NCBI GenBank assembly: GCA_022340585.1
Contig: JAJDNS010000031.1
Location: forward strand, 1 to 33,012
DNA: 33,012 nucleotides
From: Acidobacteriota bacterium
Lineage (GTDB): Bacteria > Acidobacteriota > Vicinamibacteria > Fen-336
Reading direction: 5' to 3'
The notes under the pieces were generated by a model. It searched no databases. It saw only the letters and a list, made by a program, of their open reading frames with translations, and was not told where the DNA came from. A program made the translations under genes and the position numbers. Positions 23,369-31,378 of this stretch are shown here, in pieces (position 1 is the first letter of the stretch; each line of letters starts with the position of its first letter).

Positions 23369-24789
23369 TCCGGCCCGCGCGCCCGGAGCCGGGCCCCCTC
23401 TGGGTGGAGCTCAGCCCCGACCAGCCCCACCCCATCGACCTGCGCTGGGTCGACGAGATGATGACCAGCGCGCGCCCCCACCTCATGGTCCGCCCCGCCG
23501 ACGAGCTCCTCATCCTCGTCCCCAACACCCCGGTCAAGCTCAACCCCACCGCGCTGCGCGTCCTGGGGGCGATGGTCGACGACGGTGCCGGTATCGCCGA
23601 GGTCCTCGCCCGCGAGGGCGACGGCCCCCGCCGCCGCCGCGAGCTCCACGCGTTCTTCACCGACCTCACCGCCTGGCTGAACGGCACCCTGGGCGAGGGC
23701 GTGGGGCGTCGAGCGGTGGAGCACGAGCCCTTCACCGCCGACTTCTGCCGCTACCCCGTCCTCTCCGAGGTCGCCCTCACCTACCGCTGCAACCTCTCCT
23801 GCGCGTTCTGCTACGCCGGGTGTGGCGTGGGCGCCCTGCCCGACGGCTGGAGCGAGGAGCGGGTGATGACCGACGACGAGGTGTGCCGCGTCCTCGACGT
23901 CATCCGCCACGACGCCCACTGTCCCTCGGTCAGCTTCACCGGCGGCGAGCCCACCCTGCGCCCGGGGCTGCCCCGCCTCGTCGCCCACGCCCGGGGCCTC
24001 GGCCTCAAGGTCAACCTCATCTCCAACGGCCAGCGCCTCGACGCCCGGCGGGTGGCCGAGCTGGCCGAGGCCGGCCTCGACTCGGCGCAGCTCTCCCTCG
24101 AGGGGCCCACCGCCGCGGTCCACGACGACCTGGTCGACCGCCCCGGGGCCTTCCAGCGTCTCTGGGGCGCGGTGGGACACCTGCAGGAGCGGGGCGTCCG
24201 GGTCCACACCAACACCACCCTCAACCGGGAGAACCTGGCCCACGCCCCCGGGATCGTCGACCTCGTGGCCGACCGCGGGCTCGAGCGCCTCACCATGAAC
24301 CTCGTGATTCCTTGCGGCAGCGCCGGGAGCGGCCCGGGTCTCGCCGTGCCCTACTCCGAGGTCGGTCCCCACGTCCTCCGGCTCCGCGACCGGGCGGAGG
24401 CGCGCGGCGTCCAGCTCATCTGGTACTCCCCTCTCCCGCTGTGCCTGCTCAACACCGTCGCCCACGGCCTCGGCAACCGGGGCTGCGCCGCCGCCGACGG
24501 GCTGCTGCACGTGGGCCCCGGGGGCGACGTCCTTCCCTGCTCCAGCTTCGCCCACGGCGAGAGCCTGGGGAACCTCCTGCGCGATCCCTTCGAGCAGGTG
24601 TGGGAGTCGCGAGCCGCCCGCTTCTTCCGGGCCAAGCAGATGATGCCGCCCCGGTGTCACGACTGCCCCGAGGCCGCGGTGTGCCAGGGCGCCTGCGTCC
24701 TCTACTGGCGCGAGGTCGGCCTGGCCGAGCTGGGCGGCCTGCCCGAGGCACGACCGCCGCTCCCCCCGGGCTGGTCTACTTCAGGGTGA
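23365..24789 (+). CDS. Radical SAM/SPASM protein with N-terminal PqqD-like (RRE) region
   Basis: The 474-residue protein begins at a GTG in a GTGA overlap, with GAGGT (23354-23358) upstream. Residues ~30-110 resemble PqqD-type peptide-recognition domains (LLILVPNTPVKLNPTALRVLGAMVDDGAGIAEVLARE). The radical SAM core (~130-330) has the 4Fe-4S motif CNLSCAFC (C142, C146, C149) and GGEP (193-196). The C-terminal SPASM region has C374-x12-G-x4-C392, then C431-x2-C434-x5-C440-x3-C444, matching the SPASM pattern. The usual final cysteine after a gap is absent; C360 could substitute. Enzymes of this build (PqqE, AlbA, sactipeptide and ranthipeptide maturases) modify ribosomal peptides, often at cysteine. 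The Cys-rich tail two genes upstream is the obvious candidate substrate. The 3' end overlaps the convergent bglX by 14 bp. Confidence 0.93.
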   Translation: MIRPARPEPGPLWVELSPDQPHPIDLRWVDEMMTSARPHLMVRPADELLILVPNTPVKLNPTALRVLGAMVDDGAGIAEVLAREGDGPRRRRELHAFFTDLTAWLNGTLGEGVGRRAVEHEPFTADFCRYPVLSEVALTYRCNLSCAFCYAGCGVGALPDGWSEERVMTDDEVCRVLDVIRHDAHCPSVSFTGGEPTLRPGLPRLVAHARGLGLKVNLISNGQRLDARRVAELAEAGLDSAQLSLEGPTAAVHDDLVDRPGAFQRLWGAVGHLQERGVRVHTNTTLNRENLAHAPGIVDLVADRGLERLTMNLVIPCGSAGSGPGLAVPYSEVGPHVLRLRDRAEARGVQLIWYSPLPLCLLNTVAHGLGNRGCAAADGLLHVGPGGDVLPCSSFAHGESLGNLLRDPFEQVWESRAARFFRAKQMMPPRCHDCPEAAVCQGACVLYWREVGLAELGGLPEARPPLPPGWSTSG

Positions 24790-27055
24790 AGGGGGCCTCC
24801 TGGGTGTCGCGGGAGTTGGGGCCGACGAAGGCCACGAAGTCGCCGGGCTCGGCCTCCCACTTCCCTTCGGCGGTGAAGAAGGCCAGGTCGGGGGCCTCGA
24901 GGGTGAAGCTCACGTCCTTCGACTCGCCGGGCTCCAGGGTGACCCTCCGGAAGCCCTTGAGCTCCTTCACCGGGCGCGTGACGCTGCCCACGAGGTCGCG
25001 CACGTAGAGCTGGACCACCTCGGTCCCCACCCTCTCGCCGGTGTTCTTCACGGTGGCCGTCACCTCCACCGAGCCCCCCGGCGTCATCTCGGCGGCGCTC
25101 AGCCTCGGCGCGGAGTACTCGAACGTGGTGTAGCTCAGGCCGTAGCCGAAGGGGTAGAGGGGCTCGTTGGGCATGTCGATGTAGCGCGACGAGAAGACGT
25201 TCCCGGGGGTGGCGGGACGACCCGTGTTCTTGTGGGCGTAGTAGACCGGGATCTGCCCCACCGACCGGGGGAAGCTCGCCGGCAGCTTGCCCGAGGGGTT
25301 GTAGTCGCCGAAGAGAACGTCGGCGATGGCGTGACCGGCCTCGGAGCCCAGCAGCCAGGCGTTGAGGATGGCGGGAGCACTCCCCGCCACGTGGGTGATC
25401 ACCAGGGGCCGGCCCGCGGTGAGGACCACCACCACGTTCTCGTTCACGGCCAGGACCTCGCGGAGGAGCTCGTCCTGGAGTCCCTTGAGGCCGATGTCGG
25501 CCTGGCTGCGGGCCTCCCCCGACTGGAACGCCCCCTCGCCCAGGGCCAGGACCACCACGTCGGCCCTCCGCGCCGCGTCGAGAGCCGCCGGGAAGCCGGA
25601 GCGGTCGTCCTCCACGAACGTCGGGGCCGCGCCGAAGTCCTGCGTCCCGGCGATGAGCGGCACCCCCTCGGCGTGGAGCACCGTCGCGTCGCTGCCCACC
25701 GCCGCCTGGATCCCCTCGACCAGGGACACCGCCGAGTCGGGGATGGCCTGGCCCCGCCAGCTGCCCAGGGCGGCGTTCTTGTCGGCGGCGAAGGGGCCGA
25801 TGACGGCGATCGTCCCGCCCTTCTCCAGGGGGAGGATGCCGCCCTCGTTCTTGAGGAGCACGATGGACTTGCGGGCCACGTCGCGGGCCGCGGCCAGGTG
25901 CTCCTCGGTGAGGAGGAGCGCCTTCTCCCTCTCCGAATCCGAGTACCGGTAGGGGTCGTCGAACAGGCCCAGGGCGAACTTGATTCGGAGGATGCGGCGC
26001 ACCGCGTCGTCGACCCGCGCCTCCTCGACCCTCCCCGACTCCACGAGCTCCACGAGGTGGGACACGTAGGCCTGGGCCTCCATGTCCATGTCGCTGCCCG
26101 CCTCCACCGCCAGCTGCGCCGCCTGGGTGAGGTCGGCGGCGACGCCGTGGGCGACCAGCTCGCCGATGGACCCCCAGTCCGAGACCACGAACCCCTCGAA
26201 GCCCCACTCGCCCTTCAGGATCTCGCGCTGCAGGTGGACGCTGGCCGTGGACGGGACCCCGCCGATCTCGTTGAACGAGTTCATGAAGGTCGCGACCCCG
26301 GCCTCCTCGGCGGCGTGGAAGGGGGGAAGCACGACGTTGCGGAGCGTCTGCTCGGAGATGTCGACGGTGTTGTAGTCGCGGCCCCCCTCGGCCAGGCCGT
26401 AGGCCGCGTAGTGCTTGGCGCAGGCCGCGATGGAGTCCAGGTCGCTCAGCGACGCCCCCTGGAACCCCCGGACCCGGGCCGCCGCGATCCGGGCGCCCAG
26501 GAAGGGGTCCTCGCCCGCGCCCTCCATGATCCGCCCCCAGCGGGCGTCGCGGCAGATGTCCACCATGGGAGCGAAGGTCCAGTGCACCCCCGCCGCCGCC
26601 GCCTCGGTGGCCGCCACCCGGGCCGACGCCTCGATGGCCTCCAGGTCCCAGCTCGCCGCCTCGCCCAGGGGCACCGGGAAGATCGTCCGGTAGCCGTGGA
26701 TCACGTCGTACCCGAAGATCAAGGGGATGCCCAGGCGGCTGCCCTCCACCGCCTCCTTCTGGGCCGCCCGGGTGGCCTCGGCGCCGAGCACGTTCAGCAT
26801 CGAGCCCACGCGACCGGCCTTGAGATCGTCGAGACGGGCGCGGGCCCTCTCTTCCTCCGGGGCCGGCCCGGTCAGGTCGTGGAAGCTGGAGTACTGGTTC
26901 ATCTGGCCGACCTTCTCCTCCAGCGTCATCTGGCCCAGCAGGGCGTCGATGCGGGCCTCGACGTCGGCGTCGGGCGGGGTCGGCTGCGGGGCGGAGCAGG
27001 AGAGTGTCACGGCCGTAGCGATCAGCACGGCGAACGGCGAACCCTTGGTCATCAT
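24776..27055 (-). CDS. bglX: Beta-glucosidase, glycoside hydrolase family 3 (BglX type)
   Basis: The 759-residue protein has an N-terminal export signal (MMTKGSPFAVLIATAVTLSC, C20 possibly a lipoprotein site though position -3 is not ideal). A GH3 catalytic domain (~30-390) includes the nucleophile D293 in GFVVSDWG, KHYAAYGLAEGGRDYN, and MNSFNEIGGVPST. A second alpha/beta domain (~400-620: IVLLKNEGGILPLEKGGTIAVIGPFA) and a C-terminal fibronectin-like domain (~660-755: FGYGLSYTTFEYSAPRLS) follow. Length and domain order match BglX. It should cleave terminal beta-linked glucose from oligosaccharides in the periplasm. The start is ATG 27055 (or 27052). An AAGAAT hexamer at 27063-27068 ends seven bases upstream, suggesting a near-leaderless transcript. 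Its end overlaps the radical SAM gene by 14 bp on the opposite strand. Confidence 0.95.
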   Translation of the reverse strand: MMTKGSPFAVLIATAVTLSCSAPQPTPPDADVEARIDALLGQMTLEEKVGQMNQYSSFHDLTGPAPEEERARARLDDLKAGRVGSMLNVLGAEATRAAQKEAVEGSRLGIPLIFGYDVIHGYRTIFPVPLGEAASWDLEAIEASARVAATEAAAAGVHWTFAPMVDICRDARWGRIMEGAGEDPFLGARIAAARVRGFQGASLSDLDSIAACAKHYAAYGLAEGGRDYNTVDISEQTLRNVVLPPFHAAEEAGVATFMNSFNEIGGVPSTASVHLQREILKGEWGFEGFVVSDWGSIGELVAHGVAADLTQAAQLAVEAGSDMDMEAQAYVSHLVELVESGRVEEARVDDAVRRILRIKFALGLFDDPYRYSDSEREKALLLTEEHLAAARDVARKSIVLLKNEGGILPLEKGGTIAVIGPFAADKNAALGSWRGQAIPDSAVSLVEGIQAAVGSDATVLHAEGVPLIAGTQDFGAAPTFVEDDRSGFPAALDAARRADVVVLALGEGAFQSGEARSQADIGLKGLQDELLREVLAVNENVVVVLTAGRPLVITHVAGSAPAILNAWLLGSEAGHAIADVLFGDYNPSGKLPASFPRSVGQIPVYYAHKNTGRPATPGNVFSSRYIDMPNEPLYPFGYGLSYTTFEYSAPRLSAAEMTPGGSVEVTATVKNTGERVGTEVVQLYVRDLVGSVTRPVKELKGFRRVTLEPGESKDVSFTLEAPDLAFFTAEGKWEAEPGDFVAFVGPNSRDTQEAPFTLK

Positions 27056-27166
27056 GGGGCCTATTCTTCTCGATCCCGGTCCCCGGGGAAAGACCTCCTA
27101 CACACGTGACGGAATGCGACCCCGGGGGGCACGCCACGCGCCCACGCCCCGGGCGGAAGGGGGCCG

Positions 27167-28450
27167 CTACGGCGCCGCGCGAGGGGGCGCGACCGCTTCG
27201 TCCAGCGCCCCCATCACCCGCAGCCGCTCCAGAAGCGGCGGGTGCGAGTGGTACACCCGGGAGTACAGAGGGTGGGAGAGGGGCAGGTGGCGGCTCTTCT
27301 CCCGCAGCTTCCGGAGCGCGCTCCCCAGCTCGGCCGCGGTGGCGCCGCTCCCCAGGGCGAAGGCGTCGGCGGCGAACTCGTGGCGCCGGGACAGCGCGTT
27401 GCCGAGGGGCTGGAGGAGGAAGCTCACCAGGCCGAACCAGAGGCTGAAGACGGCCAGGGCCCCGTAGGACGTCTTCTCCAGGAAGAAGGCGGAGTAGAAG
27501 GCCTCCAGGGGGAGACACAGCCCGAGGCCGTAGAAGACCAGGCCGCTCCCGGCCACGCTGCGCACGATGGCCCAGCGCACGTGGTGCAGCTTGAAGTGGC
27601 CGAGCTCGTGGGCCAGGACCGCCACCACCTCGCGCGTGCCCATGGCCTCGAGGAGGGTGTCGAAGAGCACGATCCGCTTCTGGCCGAAGAGCCCAGTGAA
27701 GTACGCGTTCCCGTGGGCGGTGCGGCGGGAGGCGTCCATCACGAAGAGCCCCCCGGCGCGGAAGCCCACCCGGCGGGCGAGGGCGAGAATGGCGTCCTTG
27801 AGCTCGCCGTCGGGCACCGGCGTGAACGTGTTGAAGAGCGGCGCCAGCACCGTGGGGTAGATCCAGGCCGCGAAGACGCTGAAGGCGGTGGTCACCCCCC
27901 AGGCCCAGAGCCACCAGGTGGGCCCCATCCGCTCCATGATCCAGAGCACCGCGGCGACGACCGGCCCCCCGAGGGCCACCCCGATCCCGATCCCCTTCAC
28001 CCGGTCGAGCACGAAGCCGCCGAGGGTCTGGCGGTTGAACCCGTGCCTCTCCTCGATCACGAAGGTGTCGTACAGGTCGAAGGGCAGCTCGAGGAGCCCG
28101 CTCAGCACCCCCCCGATGCCGAAGAAGGCGAGGCCGGTGGCGATGACGCCGAGGCCCAGGCCCGCCGCCGCCGCCCGGGCTCCGTCCTCGACCAGGCCCA
28201 GCCCGCCGAGGGCGATGAAGGTCAGCCCCACCAGCACCTCGGTCCAGCCGTGGACCCGGCCGAACCGGTAGCGGTCACCGGAGTAGGCCACCGCCTTCGC
28301 CAGGTCCTCGTCGTCGATGCCGAGGGCACGGCCCGCCGCGGCGAGGCGTCCCGGCTCGAGGGCGTGCCTCCGGTTCAGGACCGCGAGGACCGTCTCGACC
28401 GCCTGCTGCCCGAGCCGCAGCACCACGAACACAACCAGGAGGATTGGCAC
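27167..28450 (-). CDS. M48-family CAAX-prenyl-protease-like integral membrane zinc peptidase (Ste24-like)
   Basis: The 427-residue protein has several membrane helices and an N-terminal Ste24-like region (AVAYSGDRYRFGRVHGW, ELPFDLYDTFVIEERHGFNRQT). The zinc motif HELGH lies at 281-285 in VLAHELGHFKLHH, with E358 in RRHEFAADAFA as third ligand. These are the hallmarks of the CAAX protease/Ste24 group, which in bacteria is probably a membrane quality-control or peptide-processing protease. The start is uncertain. I chose the GTG at 28450; a TATCAT element ends five bases upstream. An alternative GTG lies at 28468. The 111 bp between it and bglX downstream show nothing notable. Whether it acts with any neighbour is unknown. 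Confidence 0.88.
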   Translation of the reverse strand: MPILLVVFVVLRLGQQAVETVLAVLNRRHALEPGRLAAAGRALGIDDEDLAKAVAYSGDRYRFGRVHGWTEVLVGLTFIALGGLGLVEDGARAAAAGLGLGVIATGLAFFGIGGVLSGLLELPFDLYDTFVIEERHGFNRQTLGGFVLDRVKGIGIGVALGGPVVAAVLWIMERMGPTWWLWAWGVTTAFSVFAAWIYPTVLAPLFNTFTPVPDGELKDAILALARRVGFRAGGLFVMDASRRTAHGNAYFTGLFGQKRIVLFDTLLEAMGTREVVAVLAHELGHFKLHHVRWAIVRSVAGSGLVFYGLGLCLPLEAFYSAFFLEKTSYGALAVFSLWFGLVSFLLQPLGNALSRRHEFAADAFALGSGATAAELGSALRKLREKSRHLPLSHPLYSRVYHSHPPLLERLRVMGALDEAVAPPRAAP

Positions 28451-28455
28451 CCCAC

Positions 28456-28461
28456 ATGATA
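28456..28461 (-). promoter_or_regulatory. Possible -10 element (TATCAT) of the M48 gene
   Basis: On the minus strand GGGTATCAT precedes the chosen GTG by five bases. The same GGGTATCAT occurs before the plus-strand gene at 28701. Transcription would start at or beside the start codon. Confidence 0.3.
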
Positions 28462-28543
28462 CCCACACCCCCCCACGCCCCTCACTCCCCACCCCACACC
28501 ACCCGGACCCCGAGCACGAGGGCCGTCGTTCCCGAGCCCCGAA

Positions 28544-28649
28544 GGGGTCAGGTCGTGAGAACACCCCACCCCACCCCTCAACCGTGCCCCTGCTCTCCGA
28601 CACCTCACCCCCCGCATCCTGCTCCATTCGCCTCCACAGACCTGACCCC
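28544..28649. mobile_element. MITE/REP-like element with 11-bp inverted ends
   Basis: GGGGTCAGGTC at 28544-28554 and its exact complement at 28639-28649 bound a 106-bp C-rich segment without a coding frame. Terminal sequences of this type (GGGGTCAGGTC...) are familiar to me from flanks of REP-associated/IS200-like transposase genes, but no transposase is here. It fills most of the 250-bp divergent space between the M48 and FAD genes. The rest (28451-28543) is low-complexity C/A-rich sequence. Confidence 0.5.
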
Positions 28650-28686
28650 AGCGCTCCCCGGAACCGTTCGAGGCGTATCGACCGGG

Positions 28687-28692
28687 TATCAT
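28687..28692 (+). promoter_or_regulatory. Possible -10 element (TATCAT) of the FAD oxidoreductase gene
   Basis: TATCAT lies eight bases before the ATG at 28701, again compatible with a leaderless or near-leaderless transcript. No strong -35 element or ribosome site is seen. Confidence 0.35.
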
Positions 28693-28700
28693 CGGCGGCG

Positions 28701-29816
28701 ATGGCCGACACGCCCCTCACCGTCGTCGGCGCCGGGGTCGCGGGCCTGGCGGTGGCCGCCCGCCTCGCCCCCCGCTTCCCCGGGCTCGTGGTCCTCGAGC
28801 GCCGCGACCGCCACGGCACCGAGGCCTCGAGCCGGAACAGCGAGGTCGTCCACGCCGGCCTCTACTACCCCGCCGGCAGCCTCAAGGCGGTCCACTGCGT
28901 CCGGGGGAAGCAGCTCCTCTACGAGACCTGTGAGAGGCTCGGGATCCCCCACCGGCGCACGGGCAAGATCGTGGTGGCGACGGAGGAGGGCGAGGAGCCC
29001 GAGCTCGACGCCCTTCTCGAGCGGGGACGAGGGAACGGGGTGGAGCTCGAGAGGCTCACCGCCGCCCAGTGCCGGCGCCTCGAGCCCAACGTCCGGGCGG
29101 TGGCCGGGCTCCTCTCCTCGAGCACCGGGATCGTCAGCGCCCACGGCCTCATGGACGCGCTGCTCCAGGAGGCCCGGGGCGCGGGGGCCCTCCTCCAGAC
29201 CCGGGCCGAGCTCGTGGGCCTGGACCGGCGCGACCGCGGGTACCGTCTCACCGTCCGGACCCCGGGTGGGACCGAGGCCATCACCTCCGAGCGCGTGGTC
29301 AACGCCGCCGGTCTCGAGTCCGACCGGGTGGCCGCCCTCGCCGGCATCGACCCCGACGCTTCAGGCTACCGCCTGCACTGGTGGAAGGGCAGCTACTTCG
29401 CCGTGGCCAGCGCCAAGGCTCGCCTCCTCTCCCGACTCGTCTACCCCGTCCCCACCCCGGTCCACCTCGGCATCCACGCCGTGCTCGGGCTCGACGGCCG
29501 GCTGCGCTTCGGCCCCGACGCCCACCACGTCCCCGAGCGGCGCCTCGACTTCACCGTCGACGACGGCCGCCGCGCCGCCTTCGGCGCCGACGTCCGCCGG
29601 CTCGTCCCCGACATCGCCGACGACGACCTCACCCCCGACCTCGCCGGCATCCGGGCCCGCCTCCAGGCCCCGGGCGAGGGCTTCCGCGACTTCGTCGTCG
29701 CCGAGGAGAGCGGGCGAGGGCTCCCCGGGCTCGTCAACATGGTCGGCATCGACTCCCCCGGCCTCACCTCCAGCCTCTCCCTCGCCGAGGCGGTGGACCG
29801 CCTCCTGCCCGCGTGA
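28701..29816 (+). CDS. FAD-dependent oxidoreductase, L-2-hydroxyglutarate dehydrogenase/oxidase-like (DAO family)
   Basis: The 371-residue protein begins with the dinucleotide-binding VVGAGVAGLAVA and VVLERRDRHGTEASSRNSEVVHAGLYYPAGSLKA, the signature of the LhgO/L2HGDH group, and continues with GIPHRRTGKIVVAT and the conserved GIVSAHGLMDALL. The C-terminal half keeps HWWKGSYFAV, LVYPVPTP, LGIHAVLGLDGRLRFGPDA and NMVGIDSPGLTSSLS. It should oxidise L-2-hydroxyglutarate, or a related 2-hydroxy acid, to 2-oxoglutarate using FAD, a metabolite-repair step. The ATG at 28701 gives the normal N-terminus. It is followed after 4 bp by a DUF2079-like membrane protein, so the two are probably one transcript with no obvious metabolic link. 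Confidence 0.85.
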   Translation: MADTPLTVVGAGVAGLAVAARLAPRFPGLVVLERRDRHGTEASSRNSEVVHAGLYYPAGSLKAVHCVRGKQLLYETCERLGIPHRRTGKIVVATEEGEEPELDALLERGRGNGVELERLTAAQCRRLEPNVRAVAGLLSSSTGIVSAHGLMDALLQEARGAGALLQTRAELVGLDRRDRGYRLTVRTPGGTEAITSERVVNAAGLESDRVAALAGIDPDASGYRLHWWKGSYFAVASAKARLLSRLVYPVPTPVHLGIHAVLGLDGRLRFGPDAHHVPERRLDFTVDDGRRAAFGADVRRLVPDIADDDLTPDLAGIRARLQAPGEGFRDFVVAEESGRGLPGLVNMVGIDSPGLTSSLSLAEAVDRLLPA

Positions 29817-29820
29817 CGCC

Positions 29821-31317
29821 ATGGCGCCCGGAGTGACCGACCCCGAGACCCGCCGCTTCCCGGTGGGCTGGGCCCTGGGAGGCGTGGGGCTCCTCGCCGT
29901 CCTCGTCGCCGGCCTCGCCAAGGCGCTGCTCTTCCGGAACCTCGAGTACCCCGGCAGCGACTTCTACTCCTTCCTGGAGATGACCTGGAGCTGGTTCTAC
30001 GCCGGCCTCTTCCTCCACGACAACGCCTACGGCTTCCACGCGGCGATCCACAACTTCTACCTGCTGCCCGCCTTCGCCCCCCTCACCATTCCCTTCGGCG
30101 CCTACGGCCTGATCCTGGTCCTCGTCCTCGCCCACGGCGCCGCCGTCGTGCGCCTGGCCCGGGAAGAAGCCCTGGAGCCCACCGCCCGCCTGGGCGTCCT
30201 GGTCGGCGCCCTCGGCCCCCTCGCCTTCTACGTCTTCGACAACCCCCACTGGGGATTCCACCCCGAGCTCCTCTACCCGCCGCTCGCCCTCCTCCTGGCC
30301 CTGGAGCTCCTCCGCGGCTGGACCTGGCGGACGATCCTGGTGGCGGGGATCATCGTGCTGGTCAAGGAGGACGGCGCCCTGGTGTGCGCGGCGGTGGTTC
30401 TCGCCCACACCGCGTGGCGGGTGGCGGCCACGCGCCGGGACTCGAGGGAGGAGGCTCGGCGGGCCGGGCGAGCCGGGGGGGTGGCCCTCCTTGCCCTCGC
30501 CGTCGTGTTCCTCGCGGGGATGGCGCTCCTGTCCCATGTGAGCCAGCAGTACGCCGGCACCCAGGAGACCTCCGACGCCCGCCTGGCCCCGGCGGTGACG
30601 GCGGTCGCGCGCACCTTGAGCGGCCACGGCCGCGTGCGCCTGGAACGGGTCCGGGAGGGCCTCGGGGTCTTTCTCCTCATGGGCGGCCTGATGCTCCTCC
30701 CCCTCGGCCGGCGTCTGCCCCGGGGACTCCTGCTCTTCGCCCTCGCCGCCGTGCCCCTGCTCCCCGTCCTCCTCGTCTCCTCCGCGGCCTACCGCTTCAA
30801 CATGATGCTGTGGCCCCCCCGCGTCGCGACTCTCCAGGCCGGCGTCGTGGCCGCGCTGGTCTTCGCGTCTCTCGCCCCCGAGGAGCGACGTCCCTCGCTG
30901 GCGGCGATCGCGCTGCTCGCCGCGGTCTCGTGGGCGGGTCAGGCCGGGGTGCTGCACTGGATGGGGTACCCGTTGGGGGAGCGGGTCGCGGTCCTGGGCT
31001 CGGCCTTCGGCCCCCCGCGCTCGCCCCTCGGGACGACCGAGGATCGCTACCTCCGGTGCGTGGCCGCGCGCCTGCCCGGCGGCCTGCCGGTGTCCGCGGG
31101 CTGGGGCACGCACCCCTTCTTCCACCGCCAGTCGATCGTCATCGAGTCGCTCGAGGAGCACGCCTGGCACCCGCCCCGGCTCCGCGTGGTGTGGGCGGCG
31201 GACGTGTCCGGGGAGCCTGGAGCCGGCGTCTGCCGGGGACCGCGGGCCGGCGTCTTCGTCCTCGAAGCCGACTGCGACCTGCTGCCCCTCTTCGCCGGCT
31301 GCGCCCCCGGGTCCTGA
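29821..31317 (+). CDS. DUF2079-like polytopic membrane protein
   Basis: The 498-residue protein has about ten membrane helices. Features matching the DUF2079 family are an early loop DFYSFLEMTWSWFYAGLF with HAAIHNFYLLPAFAPL, then HWGFHPELLYPPLALLLALELL and the short acidic LVKEDGALV after the next helix. The C-terminal ~100 residues are a soluble periplasmic-like part (VSAGWGTHPFFHRQSIV ... PLFAGC). DUF2079 proteins resemble glycosyltransferase-C/PMT-type membrane enzymes, but no reaction is established. A role in lipid-linked sugar transfer would suit the polysaccharide genes of this window; that is inference. The start is ATG 29821, 4 bp after the FAD gene. A GC-rich hairpin at 31328-31354 follows. 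Confidence 0.82.
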   Translation: MAPGVTDPETRRFPVGWALGGVGLLAVLVAGLAKALLFRNLEYPGSDFYSFLEMTWSWFYAGLFLHDNAYGFHAAIHNFYLLPAFAPLTIPFGAYGLILVLVLAHGAAVVRLAREEALEPTARLGVLVGALGPLAFYVFDNPHWGFHPELLYPPLALLLALELLRGWTWRTILVAGIIVLVKEDGALVCAAVVLAHTAWRVAATRRDSREEARRAGRAGGVALLALAVVFLAGMALLSHVSQQYAGTQETSDARLAPAVTAVARTLSGHGRVRLERVREGLGVFLLMGGLMLLPLGRRLPRGLLLFALAAVPLLPVLLVSSAAYRFNMMLWPPRVATLQAGVVAALVFASLAPEERRPSLAAIALLAAVSWAGQAGVLHWMGYPLGERVAVLGSAFGPPRSPLGTTEDRYLRCVAARLPGGLPVSAGWGTHPFFHRQSIVIESLEEHAWHPPRLRVVWAADVSGEPGAGVCRGPRAGVFVLEADCDLLPLFAGCAPGS

Positions 31318-31327
31318 AGACAGAAGA

Positions 31328-31354
31328 GCGGGCGGCGTCTCCCGCGCCGCCCGC
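31328..31354 (-). terminator. Hairpin between convergent genes, likely terminator
   Basis: A perfect 10-bp GC stem (GCGGGCGGCG at 31328-31337 and its complement at 31345-31354) encloses a 7-base loop between the stops at 31317 and 31379. Read on the minus strand it is followed by the T-rich TCTTCTGTCTTC, fitting termination of the TPR gene. In the plus direction no T-run follows. Confidence 0.6.
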
Positions 31355-31378
31355 CCAACCCGCGCTCACCGTCGGACG

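Noticed and set aside
28275..28466. Alternative start at the ATG overlapping TATCATG before the M48 gene
   Set aside because: That ATG is in a different frame and yields only a short Arg/Gly-rich product; the M48 frame uses the GTG at 28450.
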